A model generated the notes under the pieces. The model was not told the DNA's origin, made no database searches, and was given only the letters and a program-made list of their open reading frames with translations. From Clostridia bacterium (lineage in GTDB: Bacteria; Bacillota; Clostridia; Peptostreptococcales; Acidaminobacteraceae), in contig JAFGVN010000012.1 of NCBI GenBank assembly GCA_016937975.1, forward strand, positions 1 to 64,000: a stretch of 64,000 bases of DNA, in the 5' to 3' direction. Position numbers and translations under genes: made by a program. This document shows, piece after piece, positions 50,283 to 59,043 of the stretch (within the stretch, counting starts at the first letter, position 1; every line of letters starts with the position of its first letter).

Positions 50283-50600
50283 ATGTTATTAGTAAACACA
50301 GAACAAGTGCCAGGTAAAAAAATTGTTGAAGTATTTGGTATGGTAAGAGGTAGTACAATTCAATCGAAACACATCGGTAAAGATTTTATGGCAGGACTAA
50401 AAACTCTTGTCGGTGGAGAGATTACTGAGTATACTGAGATGCTTGAAAGTGCTCGTCAAATTGCTTTAGGCAGAATGGTTAAAGAGGCTGAAGGTATTGG
50501 TGCTAATGCCATAGTAAATATTCGTTTTGCTACCTCTGCAGTCATGCAAGGTGCAGCAGAATTAATGGTGTATGGTACAGCAGTTACAATTGAAGACTAA
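50283..50600 (+). CDS. YbjQ family protein (UPF0145)
   Basis: A 105-residue protein with the family signature: VPGKKIVEVFGMVRGSTIQSKHIGKDFMAGLKTLVGGEITEYTEMLESARQIALGRMVKEAEGIGANAIVNIRF. The domain forms ring-like oligomers in known structures; a heavy-metal-binding role was suggested but remains unproven. It shares a transcript with the hydrolase upstream and is closed by a terminator. AAGGAGG precedes ATG. Confidence 0.93.
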   Translation: MLLVNTEQVPGKKIVEVFGMVRGSTIQSKHIGKDFMAGLKTLVGGEITEYTEMLESARQIALGRMVKEAEGIGANAIVNIRFATSAVMQGAAELMVYGTAVTIED

Positions 50601-50609
50601 TATTTAAAA

Positions 50610-50652
50610 AAAACTCCTTATTTGGTATACTATTCACCATAAGGAGTTTTTC
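50610..50652. terminator. Bidirectional terminator
   Basis: Stem AAAACTCCTTAT (50610-50621) / ATAAGGAGTTTT (50639-50650), A-rich on the left and T-rich on the right, between convergent genes. Confidence 0.88.
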
Positions 50653-50661
50653 TTTGAAAGT

Positions 50662-51375
50662 TTATAAAAGCGTGTTAAGATAATTAAAATCCTCTAACAA
50701 AGTATTGAAATAATTAGGTTGTGTCGCATATAATAACTCGAGGTTCAGATCTACTGACTTAGGCATTTTAAGGATTTCCGATGTTGGTAAGAATTGAATG
50801 GATTGATGTTTAATCTCATCTTTACCATGAAGATGAATGTATGCTAAGTAATCCTTTATTTCATGGATTCCTTCGTAATTTTTATTATAATAATCATGGG
50901 CTAAATCATAGCAGATTTGAAGCTTAGGACTTTTGAAAACCTCCAGATATTTCTTTAGTTCACTAGGAGGGGTTTCTGAAATGTTTTCCAAGGTTAATGT
51001 AACGTCTATTTTTTTTCTTGTAATGAAATTTAATAGACGGTCACAGGCTTGTAACGTTTCTTTTTCAGAAGAGGGGTGAAAAACAATATTTGGTCTTTTT
51101 ATGGAATATTGACGGAGCTTGTCTACAATGATAAAGAACCTTTCATAATCACTAAAATGATCTGTAGAAAAATATTGTTTTTCTTTTACAAAGTAAGGGA
51201 TATGAAAGTGATGTTGCTCAAAGGATTTTGCAACCTTTTCATAATTGCTAAAAGGCAACAAAATTTCATCAGGTGCAATTTCAACTGATTTAAAATTTGG
51301 TTTGATTTGATTAAGAAAAGAATCCAATGACATTTCTGATAGAATTTTTTCATCAAAGGTAAATCCAATAGACAT
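50662..51375 (-). CDS. Sugar phosphate isomerase/epimerase-like TIM-barrel protein
   Basis: A 237-residue protein with the pattern of xylose-isomerase-like TIM barrels: VEIAPDEILLPF, IVFHPSSEKET, VTLTLENISETPPSEL, LQICYDLAHDYY, AYIHLHGKDE and VDLNLELLY. The Glu, Asp and His residues of the metal site are partly present. It is a divergent member, unlike the closer epimerase at 37089. It is divergent from the folate operon, across a 72-nt gap. The substrate is unknown. Confidence 0.7.
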   Translation of the reverse strand: MSIGFTFDEKILSEMSLDSFLNQIKPNFKSVEIAPDEILLPFSNYEKVAKSFEQHHFHIPYFVKEKQYFSTDHFSDYERFFIIVDKLRQYSIKRPNIVFHPSSEKETLQACDRLLNFITRKKIDVTLTLENISETPPSELKKYLEVFKSPKLQICYDLAHDYYNKNYEGIHEIKDYLAYIHLHGKDEIKHQSIQFLPTSEILKMPKSVDLNLELLYATQPNYFNTLLEDFNYLNTLL

Positions 51376-51393
51376 AAAGCCTCCCTGTTCATA

Positions 51394-51414
51394 TGATTAT
51401 TACCATTGTAATCA
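51394..51414. promoter_or_regulatory. Inverted repeat in the folate operon promoter region
   Basis: TGATTA (51394-51399) and TAATCA (51409-51414), spaced by 9 nt, in the 72-nt divergent gap before pabA. It could be a small operator; no regulator gene is adjacent. Confidence 0.35.
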
Positions 51415-51447
51415 AATCTGATTGGATAGGCAAGTAAGGAGAAAAAA

Positions 51448-52020
51448 ATGATATTAATGATCGATAATTATGATTCATTTGTTTACAACTTAGTACAATA
51501 CTTCAAAGTCCTATATGAAGAGGTTGTAGTTTATCGTAATGATGGGATTTCAGTTGACGAAATCAGAAAATTAAATCCAAGTATGATTGTATTGTCACCA
51601 GGACCTTGTACGCCTAATGAATCTGGTGTTTGTATGGATATTTTAAGAGAATTAAAAGAGGAATATAAGATCTTAGGCATTTGCTTAGGCTTTCAAGCGA
51701 TGGTACAGTCCTTTGGTGGTAAGATTGTAAAGGGACCACAACCAGTCCATGGGAAAGTATTTCCAATCACACATAATAATAAAGGGCTGTTTAAGGATTT
51801 AAACAACCCTCTGAAAGTCACGCGATATCATTCCCTTATTGCGGACAGAGATACGCTGCCAAGCTGTTTTGAAATTACGGCTGAAACAGAGGATGGTATA
51901 ATCATGGGCATTGAACACAAGGTATATGATATGGCAGGAGTTCAATTTCATCCTGAAGCGATATTAACTGAACAAGGTTTTGAACTATTAGATAATTTTA
52001 TAAAGAGAGAAAAATCATGA
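51448..52020 (+). CDS. pabA: Aminodeoxychorismate/anthranilate synthase glutamine amidotransferase subunit
   Basis: This subunit hydrolyses glutamine and supplies ammonia to PabB. The 190-residue class I amidotransferase has DNYDSFVYNLVQY, VLSPGPCTPNESG, the nucleophile GICLGFQAM (Cys near residue 77), and VQFHPEAILTE with the His-Glu pair. PabB with the PABA-type lysine is next (4 nt overlap), so a folate role is clear, although PabA may also serve anthranilate synthase, as known in Bacillus. It opens the nine-gene folate operon. Confidence 0.93.
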   Translation: MILMIDNYDSFVYNLVQYFKVLYEEVVVYRNDGISVDEIRKLNPSMIVLSPGPCTPNESGVCMDILRELKEEYKILGICLGFQAMVQSFGGKIVKGPQPVHGKVFPITHNNKGLFKDLNNPLKVTRYHSLIADRDTLPSCFEITAETEDGIIMGIEHKVYDMAGVQFHPEAILTEQGFELLDNFIKREKS

Positions 52021-53384
52021 TCATAAGAACGTATGAAACCCATTTAAATAGTAATGATATTTTCAAACAATTAAGCCAACAAAAGCATGTAATGTTTCTT
52101 GACTCATCAAAAATAGATGCGAACCTTGGCAAGTATTCCATAATTGTTTGTAATCCCCGACATGTTCTTCAGTGTAAAGGTGATAAGATTACCTTAGATG
52201 GAGAAAAATTAGAAGTTTCAGATCCCTTTGTTGGGCTACAGCATATCCTAGATCAATACCAACAAAATTATAACAGTGATTTGCCTTTTATTGGTGGCTG
52301 TGTTGGTTTTTTATCATATGATTTAAAAGCTTTCGTAGAAGATCTGCCAGTATCAACAACCGATGATATGGATATGCCAGATATGTTTTTTGGCGTTTAT
52401 GATGGTGGTGTTGTGATTAATCATGATACAAAGGAAGTTTTCATAACCGATGCTGCAATCGATAATTTTGGTGAAAAGAGAATTGAAAAGTTAATAGAAA
52501 TAATTGAAAAACCTTTAGTAGAAGTTTATCTAAAAGGTCACGAAACTGCAGCAGAAGTGGTTTCAAACTTTAATAAGCAAGATTATATCACGGCCATTGA
52601 AAAAGTAAGAAACTATATAAGAAGTGGTGATATTTATCAGGTCAATATGACACAAAGATTTGAAGCACCTCTTAGAGATGAACCTGTGGAACTTTATGAA
52701 AAATTGAGAATGACGAATCCTGCTCCTTTTTCAAGTTACATTGATTATGGAACGGGACATATATGTTCATCGTCGCCTGAGCGATTTATTTCAGTGAGAG
52801 ATCGAAAAATTGAGACAAGACCCATTAAGGGTACAATGCCTAGGAGCAAAGATCCAGAGATCGATCAAAGAAATAAAGACCAGCTCATTCATTCAGAAAA
52901 AGATCAGTCTGAGTTGTTAATGATTGTAGATTTGGAACGTAACGATTTATCAAGAATTGCAAAAACGGGCAGTGTAAAAGTCACTGAACTCTTTAAATTA
53001 GAAACCTACGAAACAGTGTTTCACTTAGTTGCAACCATTCAGGCTGAAATTGATGAGCCCTATAGTATTGCAGATGTACTCAAAGCTACTTTTCCAGGTG
53101 GCTCCATAACTGGCGCGCCTAAAATTAGAGCTATGGAAGTGATTGATGAGCTTGAACCTACTTCAAGAGGGTTATATACAGGTTCCATAGGTTATATAGA
53201 TTTTAATCAAAACTTGGATTTGAATATTGTCATTAGAACCTTTATCTTAGAAAATGAGAAAGCTTATTTTCAAGCTGGAGGTGGTATTGTATGGGATTCC
53301 GATCCAGAGCTTGAATATGAAGAATCTCTAGCAAAAGCTTATGCTTTGAAAAAGACATTGAATTATGGAGTGAAAGATGCGTGA
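52017..53384 (+). CDS. pabB: Aminodeoxychorismate synthase, component I
   Basis: This chorismate-utilising enzyme adds ammonia to chorismate to give 4-amino-4-deoxychorismate. The 455-residue protein has SGDIYQVNMTQRFEAP, CSSSPERFISV, IETRPIKGTMPRS, DLERNDLSRIAKTGSVKV and ATFPGGSITGAPKIRAMEVIDELEPTSRGLYTGSIGYI. The lysine in PIKGT distinguishes PabB from anthranilate synthase TrpE (PIAGT), so the assignment is firm. It overlaps pabA and pabC by 4 and 8 nt. Confidence 0.95.
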   Translation: MIIRTYETHLNSNDIFKQLSQQKHVMFLDSSKIDANLGKYSIIVCNPRHVLQCKGDKITLDGEKLEVSDPFVGLQHILDQYQQNYNSDLPFIGGCVGFLSYDLKAFVEDLPVSTTDDMDMPDMFFGVYDGGVVINHDTKEVFITDAAIDNFGEKRIEKLIEIIEKPLVEVYLKGHETAAEVVSNFNKQDYITAIEKVRNYIRSGDIYQVNMTQRFEAPLRDEPVELYEKLRMTNPAPFSSYIDYGTGHICSSSPERFISVRDRKIETRPIKGTMPRSKDPEIDQRNKDQLIHSEKDQSELLMIVDLERNDLSRIAKTGSVKVTELFKLETYETVFHLVATIQAEIDEPYSIADVLKATFPGGSITGAPKIRAMEVIDELEPTSRGLYTGSIGYIDFNQNLDLNIVIRTFILENEKAYFQAGGGIVWDSDPELEYEESLAKAYALKKTLNYGVKDA

Positions 53385-54111
53385 TTTACATCATGAAGGA
53401 ATTCTTTATGGCTATGGTCTATTTGAAACTTTGAAAGTAACAGATTCAGGTGTTGTGAATTTTCATAGACACTATAAAAGACTAAGTGAAAGCCTGGCTT
53501 TTTTAAAGATGCCTGCTATCACAGAAGAGGATTTTCTTAAAGTGGTTTCACAAGAAAATAAAGGTGTTGTTAGAGTTTCCTTTTACAAGAACAAATCCGA
53601 GGTCCTTGTAGAGTCTTCCTGGCGTGAAAATACCTACAGAGCAGAGCACTATGAAAAAGGATATGAAATTGGACTTTCATCGATTATTAGACATTCATCC
53701 AATTTACTTTTGCAACATAAGCTTACATCACATTTGAATAACTATTTAGAATACCTTGATAAAAAGGTCGATGATTTAATCCATTTAAATGAATCAAATC
53801 ATATTACTGAAGGCATTTATACCAATATTTTTTTTGTTAAGAATGGAAATCTTTATACACCGCATCAAAGTTGTGGATGTTTGCCTGGAACCCAAAGAGC
53901 TTGGGTGATTGAAGAATCAAAAAAACTAGGTATTCCTGTTAAAATAGGCTATTATAGTATTAGAGACGTTGAAGAAGCTGATGAAGTATTCATGACAAAT
54001 GCAATTATGGGTATTATGCCTATTTCAAAATATGAAGCAAGATGTTATGATCTCAAGAATAATCCTATTACTCGAAAATTGATGGAGGCTTTAGATGATG
54101 AATTACTATGA
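53377..54111 (+). CDS. pabC: Aminodeoxychorismate lyase (class IV aminotransferase)
   Basis: This PLP enzyme releases pyruvate from aminodeoxychorismate to give para-aminobenzoate. The 244-residue protein has GILYGYGLFETLKV, FHRHYKRLSESLAFL, the likely PLP lysine in LLQHKLTSHLNNYLEYL, and NHITEGIYTNIFFVKNG ... GCLPGTQR, typical of fold-type IV. Context with pabA and pabB decides between PabC and other class IV enzymes. It overlaps pabB by 8 nt and the next gene by 17 nt. Confidence 0.9.
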   Translation: MRDLHHEGILYGYGLFETLKVTDSGVVNFHRHYKRLSESLAFLKMPAITEEDFLKVVSQENKGVVRVSFYKNKSEVLVESSWRENTYRAEHYEKGYEIGLSSIIRHSSNLLLQHKLTSHLNNYLEYLDKKVDDLIHLNESNHITEGIYTNIFFVKNGNLYTPHQSCGCLPGTQRAWVIEESKKLGIPVKIGYYSIRDVEEADEVFMTNAIMGIMPISKYEARCYDLKNNPITRKLMEALDDELL

Positions 54112-54817
54112 TAAATTTTTAGAAATTGTTGAGACCTTAAAGGAAGATGACCATATTTCGGCTATTTTGCTTGTTGGCAAAACATCCAAAGCAGAAGAGG
54201 AGTCCTTTGATCATTTAAATGATATTGATTTACTTGCAGTTTATGACAACAACAGAAGCTTCGAAAGACAAGTTGAACAAATCGACAATGTACCTTTTGA
54301 TATTTCATATATTTCTATTTTTGATTTGATTACACAAGTAGAAGATCGTTCAGAGATCTGGGTCAATATGATTATTGGTGCAAGAGTATATTTTGCTGTG
54401 AATGAATTGATTTTTGGTATTATAGACCGTGTAAAGGATATTTATCTTAATGGTACTGTACAAATTAAAGAAGAAGAAATCAAGTTTATTCGATTTAATT
54501 TATCGAATAAACTACAGGATGTTAAAAACAGAATGTCCGATGTTATTGTATCGAGTTATTTAATGCATCGTTTATTTGATTTAACCATCGCTGATTATTA
54601 TGCTTTGCGTTCTATGTGGCAACCAAGCGCTAAAAATCTCTTTGATCATTTACAAATCATTGATGAGAAACTTTGCAGAATGAGTAAGGAATTTATATAT
54701 GAATGTACAGCAAAAGGCAAACAAATTGTATTGGAAAGAATAATTGATCATGTTTTGGATCCCTATGGTGGACGTTTAAACACTTGGGCAAAGGGACAAT
54801 ATCATATTTCAAAATAA
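54095..54817 (+). CDS. NTase-fold-like protein of unknown function in the folate operon
   Basis: The 240-residue protein has ISAILLVGKTSKAEEESFDHLNDIDLLAVYD: an NTase-like beginning with a D-x-D pair (NDIDLL) but GK in place of the usual GS, and a longer insert. The rest is helical and includes SYLMHRLFDLTIADYYALR. Activity is uncertain. It lies between pabC (17 nt overlap) and folE (12 nt gap), so a role in pterin or folate synthesis is plausible. The operon contains no candidate for dihydroneopterin triphosphate dephosphorylation. Similar in layout to the protein at 33631. Confidence 0.65.
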   Translation: MMNYYDKFLEIVETLKEDDHISAILLVGKTSKAEEESFDHLNDIDLLAVYDNNRSFERQVEQIDNVPFDISYISIFDLITQVEDRSEIWVNMIIGARVYFAVNELIFGIIDRVKDIYLNGTVQIKEEEIKFIRFNLSNKLQDVKNRMSDVIVSSYLMHRLFDLTIADYYALRSMWQPSAKNLFDHLQIIDEKLCRMSKEFIYECTAKGKQIVLERIIDHVLDPYGGRLNTWAKGQYHISK

Positions 54818-54829
54818 AGGAGAACATCA

Positions 54830-55393
54830 ATGGACAAGGCAAAAATTGAAAGCGCTGTAAGAGATATTTTAGAAGCAATCGGTGAAGATCCAGATCGTGA
54901 AGGTTTGATCGATACACCTAAAAGAATAGCAAAAATGTATGAGGAAATTTTCGGTGGCTTACATGTAGATGAGTCATTGCATTTGGAAACAGTTTTTCAA
55001 GAAAACCATGAAGAATTGGTTTTAGTGAAGGATATTCCTTTTTATTCAATGTGTGAACATCATTTAGTACCTTTTTTCGGGAAAGCACATGTTGCTTACA
55101 TTCCCAAAAATGGTAAGTTAACAGGTTTAAGTAAGTTAGCTAGAGTTGTAGAAACCGTAGCAAAACGACCACAGTTACAAGAAAGATTGACATCAGCTGT
55201 AGCAGATGCTATTGTAAATAAGCTGGATCCAACAGGCGTCTTAGTAGTCGTTGAGGCTGAACATATGTGCATGACTATGAGAGGCGTTAAGAAACCAGGC
55301 AGTCAAACCATTACATCTGCTGTTAGAGGCATATTTAAGAAAGATGCCAAGAGTCGTGCAGAAGCATTGGCTTTAATTAACTTTGGAAAATAG
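54830..55393 (+). CDS. folE: GTP cyclohydrolase I
   Basis: This zinc enzyme converts GTP to 7,8-dihydroneopterin triphosphate, the first pterin step. The 187-residue protein has [26 protein letters not shown], the zinc ligands in [12 protein letters not shown] and the later [25 protein letters not shown], with [18 protein letters not shown]. It has the standard type IA length. AAGGAGAA lies upstream. It follows the unknown NTase-like gene. Confidence 0.97.
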   Translation: MDKAKIESAVRDILEAIGEDPDREGLIDTPKRIAKMYEEIFGGLHVDESLHLETVFQENHEELVLVKDIPFYSMCEHHLVPFFGKAHVAYIPKNGKLTGLSKLARVVETVAKRPQLQERLTSAVADAIVNKLDPTGVLVVVEAEHMCMTMRGVKKPGSQTITSAVRGIFKKDAKSRAEALALINFGK

Positions 55394-55402
55394 GAGTGCA
55401 TT

Positions 55403-56254
55403 TTGTTAGACAAGAAATACAAACCATATGTAACAAGTTGTCGTGAATTTGATCTTGAAATAGGCCAGAGAACCTTGGTGATGGGTATTCTCAATGTTAC
55501 GCCAGATTCTTTTTCTGATGGGGGTCAATTTACTTCAGTTACTACGGCGTTAAATCATGCCATTGCAATGATTAAAGCAGATGCTGACATCATTGATATT
55601 GGTGGCGAATCTACACGACCAGGCTCTGAATTTGTAGATGCTGAAGAAGAAAAGAAACGTGTGATACCTGTTATACAGGAATTAAAGCGTTATATTAATA
55701 AGCCGATTTCAATTGATACTTACAAAGCCTCTGTTGCAAAAGCAGCCTTTGAAGCAGGAGCAAATATCTTAAATGATGTTTGGGGTTTGCAAAAAGAACC
55801 TGAGATTGCCAAAGTAGCTGCAGAATACGATGTACCAGTCATTATGATGCATAATCAAGAAGATACCGTATATGAAACAGATCTTATGGAAGCCATAAAG
55901 GAATTCTTTGAAAAATCAATTGCCATTGCCCATGAGGCAGGTATTAAGGATGAAAAAATTATTTTAGATCCAGGTATTGGTTTTGGCAAGACCGTGAAAC
56001 AAAATTTAGAAGTTATGAATCGGTTGGAAGAATTACAAGCTTTAGGTTATCCTGTACTTCTTGGAATTTCAAGAAAATCCATTATAGGAAAGACTTTGGA
56101 TTTACCATCCCATGATCGTTTGGAAGGCACCATTGCATTAAACGCAACTGGTATTGTAAAAGGTGCTGAAATTATTCGCGTGCACGATCTTAAAGAAGGT
56201 GTAAGAACTGCAAGAATGATGGATGCTGTTGTTAGAGGTCTTTATGAAGAATGA
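55403..56254 (+). CDS. folP: Dihydropteroate synthase
   Basis: This enzyme condenses para-aminobenzoate with hydroxymethyl-dihydropterin diphosphate and is the sulfonamide target. The 283-residue protein has MGILNVTPDSFSDGGQF, IDIGGESTRPGSEFVDAEEE, ISIDTYKASVAKAAFEAGANILNDVWG, ILDPGIGFGKT, LLGISRKSIIG and DRLEGTIALNATGIVKGAEIIRVHD. The start is TTG at 55403 with AGGAG 6 nt upstream. It overlaps folB by 11 nt. Confidence 0.97.
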   Translation: MLDKKYKPYVTSCREFDLEIGQRTLVMGILNVTPDSFSDGGQFTSVTTALNHAIAMIKADADIIDIGGESTRPGSEFVDAEEEKKRVIPVIQELKRYINKPISIDTYKASVAKAAFEAGANILNDVWGLQKEPEIAKVAAEYDVPVIMMHNQEDTVYETDLMEAIKEFFEKSIAIAHEAGIKDEKIILDPGIGFGKTVKQNLEVMNRLEELQALGYPVLLGISRKSIIGKTLDLPSHDRLEGTIALNATGIVKGAEIIRVHDLKEGVRTARMMDAVVRGLYEE

Positions 56255-56615
56255 TAAAATTATCATGTCCAATATGGCCTTCTTTGGTACACATGGTGTT
56301 TTAAAAGAAGAAAATGTATTGGGACAAAAGTTTTTTGTAGACATAGAATTGTACGTTGATACAAAACCTGCTGGACTTTCTGATGAGATCACCATGAGTG
56401 TTCACTATGGTGAAGTTTATCAAGTGGTTAAATCGATTGTGGAAGATAAGCAGTTTAAATTATTGGAAGCTTTAGCTGAAAATATCTCAATTGAAATTTT
56501 AAATGCATTTAACCTTGTTAAAGGACTAAAAGTGAAAATCAAAAAACCTGAAGCACCAGTGCCTGGTATTTTTGATTATTTTGCCGTGGAAATTGAGAGG
56601 TTTAGAAATGCATAA
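56244..56615 (+). CDS. folB: Dihydroneopterin aldolase
   Basis: This enzyme cleaves 7,8-dihydroneopterin to hydroxymethyl-dihydropterin and glycolaldehyde. The 123-residue protein has MSNMAFFGTHGVLKEENVLGQKFFVDIELY with the substrate-binding Glu, MSVHYGEVYQVVK, LLEALAENISIEIL, and KIKKPEAPVPGIFDY with the catalytic Lys. The ATG at 56244 with AGAGGT upstream is chosen over an earlier start at 56223. It overlaps folK by 8 nt. Confidence 0.95.
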   Translation: MKNDKIIMSNMAFFGTHGVLKEENVLGQKFFVDIELYVDTKPAGLSDEITMSVHYGEVYQVVKSIVEDKQFKLLEALAENISIEILNAFNLVKGLKVKIKKPEAPVPGIFDYFAVEIERFRNA

Positions 56616-57081
56616 GGTTTACTTGGGTTTAGGTAGTAACATGGGTGACAAAAAAGATTATTTAGACCAAGCTGTAAGTTTATTAAAAGAAAATAAAGGT
56701 ATAGATAAGGTAGAGGTTTCTTCTTATTATGCAACAGATCCAGTTGGATATTTAGATCAAGATACCTTCTTAAATATTGTTTGTTACCTTGAAACCTCAT
56801 TATCACCTGAAGCGCTTTTAAAAGTTTGTCAGGATATTGAAAAAGAATTGAACCGAGTGAGGTTAATTCGGTGGGGTCCAAGAACCATTGACGTTGATAT
56901 TTTACTTTATGATCATATGCATATTGAAACAGAGGATTTAATTGTACCTCACAAGGAGATGACCAACAGAGCTTTTGTTTTGTTACCTTTAATGGAGTTA
57001 AATCAGGATTTAATCATACATGGCATAAAGCTAGAAGAATATGTGAAACAATTACCGCCTCAAGGCGTTAGGAAGCAATAA
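56608..57081 (+). CDS. folK: 2-amino-4-hydroxy-6-hydroxymethyldihydropteridine diphosphokinase
   Basis: This kinase transfers pyrophosphate from ATP to the pterin made by FolB. The 157-residue protein has [65 protein letters not shown] with the metal-binding D-x-D, and [21 protein letters not shown]. The ATG at 56608 is used, with GAGAGG upstream; the frame from 56572 lies in folB. The stop precedes aroF by 1 nt. Confidence 0.96.
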   Translation: MHKVYLGLGSNMGDKKDYLDQAVSLLKENKGIDKVEVSSYYATDPVGYLDQDTFLNIVCYLETSLSPEALLKVCQDIEKELNRVRLIRWGPRTIDVDILLYDHMHIETEDLIVPHKEMTNRAFVLLPLMELNQDLIIHGIKLEEYVKQLPPQGVRKQ

Positions 57082-57082
57082 G

Positions 57083-57862
57083 ATGGAAAGAAAAATTTTA
57101 AAGAATCATGAGAAAATAACATTTAAAGTACGTGATTTGGTAATTGGTGGAGAGAAACCCATTATCATTGCAGGACCATGCTCTGTGGAATCCAGGGAAC
57201 AAGTGATTGAAACTGCAAAAGCCTTAAAGGCTATTGGAGTGGATATGCTTAGAGGTGGTGTCTTTAAACCAAGAACCAGTCCTTATGCCTTCCAAGGTTT
57301 AGGCATTGAAGGTCTTGAATATCTTAAGGAAGCCAGTGAAATTACGGGCTTACCAATTATTACTGAATGTATGGAAGAAAAATATTTGGATATTGTCAGT
57401 GAATATGCAGATATTATTCAAATAGGTTCACGTAATATGTATAATTATCCCTTATTAAAAGCTTTAAGAGCATATGAAAAACCAGTAATGTTAAAGAGAG
57501 GTTTTTCAGCAACGATTAAAGAATGGATTATGTCAGCTGAATATTTAGCTGCAGAAGGTAAGAAGAATATTATACTATGTGAGCGTGGTGTAAGAAGTGT
57601 CGATAATTATACGCGAAATCTTTTGGATTTAACGGCTGTGCCGATTATGCAACATGAAACAGGATTACCTGTATTTGTAGATCCAAGTCATGGCATTGGT
57701 ATTCGAGAGTTGATTTTGCCTATGAGCAAGGCGGCAATTGCATGTGGTGCAGATGGTGTGATGATTGAAGTGCACATTAACCCAGATGAAGCTTTATGTG
57801 ATGGTGAGCAATCTTTAACAATTGAACAGTATAAAGCCGTTTATGAAGCTCTTAGAGGTTAA
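57083..57862 (+). CDS. aroF: 3-deoxy-7-phosphoheptulonate synthase (type I beta, AroF/AroA-like)
   Basis: This first shikimate-pathway enzyme joins phosphoenolpyruvate and erythrose 4-phosphate. The 259-residue protein has [132 protein letters not shown]. It has no ACT or chorismate mutase domain, but the N-terminal 20 residues could be a short ferredoxin-like start. As last gene of the operon it feeds chorismate to PabB. Confidence 0.94.
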   Translation: MERKILKNHEKITFKVRDLVIGGEKPIIIAGPCSVESREQVIETAKALKAIGVDMLRGGVFKPRTSPYAFQGLGIEGLEYLKEASEITGLPIITECMEEKYLDIVSEYADIIQIGSRNMYNYPLLKALRAYEKPVMLKRGFSATIKEWIMSAEYLAAEGKKNIILCERGVRSVDNYTRNLLDLTAVPIMQHETGLPVFVDPSHGIGIRELILPMSKAAIACGADGVMIEVHINPDEALCDGEQSLTIEQYKAVYEALRG

Positions 57863-57889
57863 AAAAGCAGATGCGAGGCATCTGCTTTT
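57863..57889. terminator. Bidirectional terminator between aroF and hflC
   Basis: Stem AAAAGCAGATGC (57863-57874) / GCATCTGCTTTT (57878-57889), loop GAG. Confidence 0.92.
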
Positions 57890-57892
57890 CTT

Positions 57893-59032
57893 TTACTCAT
57901 TTGTTGTATCTGTTGTATCTGTTGTATCCGTTGTATCCGTTGTATCTGCTTCATCTGAAGTAAATAATGCGTTGAAATCATCTGTATAAACAGAATCTGA
58001 TATGATGGACTCAACACTAAAACCAGTAATGTATTTTAAGAACGGATTGTTTTTATCCAAATAGATTGTTGTGTTTTCATCAATGGATGCTTCATAAGCT
58101 TGTAGCGTTCTCCAGAATTCATAGAACTTAGGGTTTGCTGCGAAAGCTTGTGCATAAATTTTAATGACATCAGCATCGGTTTGACCAATAATTTTCTTGG
58201 ATTCTTCTTCTGCAACTGCAAGGATTGTTTTTACTTCCGTGTCTACTTTTGCTGTTTCAGAAATCAAATAAGCTGAACCTTCTGCTCTGATTTCAGCAGC
58301 AGCTTTGTAACGCTCTTCTTGCATTGCGTTATAAATGGATTCCAAGTTGCTTTGTGGGAATGAAACTCTGTAGATTTCAAGATCTTGGATATAAATACCA
58401 GTACCTTCGTTTTTCGTGTTGTATTCCGCTTTCTTTGCTTCTAAAGCACTATATAAAATAGTCTTATTGGTTAAGAAATCATCAGAATTAAGGGTATTAA
58501 TAATATTGATTATGTCTGCATATAAGGTTTCATCTATACGATTACTCGCTTGAGTAATGTTCCCATAGTTTGTTTCAAATAAAGCTGGATGTGTAATTTC
58601 CCATTGTGCATAAAGCGCTACTTGGAATTTAACCTTATCACTTGTAGTCACTTGTTCTTCAGCAGAAACATAAGTTTGAAGTTTACTTGAGTAAGTGTCT
58701 ATTGTCGTAATAAAAGGAATTTTAAAGAAAATACCTTTATGGTTGATTATTTCAATGTTCTTAAATTTAGGATCTGCGTCATTGATAACTTCAGCTGTAT
58801 CATTTTGCTCATCGATAATAATCTTTTTAGTTTCATTGAAAACTTTTACAACAGCTACTTCATCTTGATTAACCACAAAGAAGAAGCTACTACCAAACAT
58901 CAATGCAAAGATCACTAACAATCCAACGATAATTTGAAGTACAGGTACTTTTTTTACAGGTCTTATGGGTCTTACATTTTCACCACCGAAGTGACCATTT
59001 TGACCAAAGTTTGGCGTTTGATTTTCGTTCAT
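57893..59032 (-). CDS. hflC: HflC-like SPFH-domain membrane protein
   Basis: This membrane protein partners HflK and, in other bacteria, modulates FtsH protease. The 379-residue protein has a Gln/Asn/Gly-rich N-terminal tail (about 30 residues), one transmembrane segment (VLQIIVGLLVIFALMFGSSFFF), and an SPFH domain starting VVNQDEVAVVKVFNE. A helical stretch with YNAMQEERYKAAAEIRAEGSAYLI follows. The C-terminus is an unusual acidic Asp-Thr-Thr repeat encoded by 9-bp tandem units. The ribosome binding site AAGGAGGG precedes ATG; it is 11 nt after hflK. Confidence 0.85.
   Translation of the reverse strand: MNENQTPNFGQNGHFGGENVRPIRPVKKVPVLQIIVGLLVIFALMFGSSFFFVVNQDEVAVVKVFNETKKIIIDEQNDTAEVINDADPKFKNIEIINHKGIFFKIPFITTIDTYSSKLQTYVSAEEQVTTSDKVKFQVALYAQWEITHPALFETNYGNITQASNRIDETLYADIINIINTLNSDDFLTNKTILYSALEAKKAEYNTKNEGTGIYIQDLEIYRVSFPQSNLESIYNAMQEERYKAAAEIRAEGSAYLISETAKVDTEVKTILAVAEEESKKIIGQTDADVIKIYAQAFAANPKFYEFWRTLQAYEASIDENTTIYLDKNNPFLKYITGFSVESIISDSVYTDDFNALFTSDEADTTDTTDTTDTTDTTNE
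57903..57947 (-). repeat. Five tandem 9-bp repeats encoding the HflC tail
   Basis: Five units of GTTGTATCY (57903-57947; sixth, degenerate unit to 57956) give repeated Asp-Thr-Thr on the minus strand. The length in codon multiples means that unit loss or gain would keep the frame. Confidence 0.9.
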
Positions 59033-59043
59033 AGGGTCCCTCC

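Noticed and set aside
57903-57956. Short tandem repeat as a CRISPR array
   Set aside because: Units are 9 bp and contiguous without spacers, and lie within the hflC reading frame. No cas genes were seen in the window.
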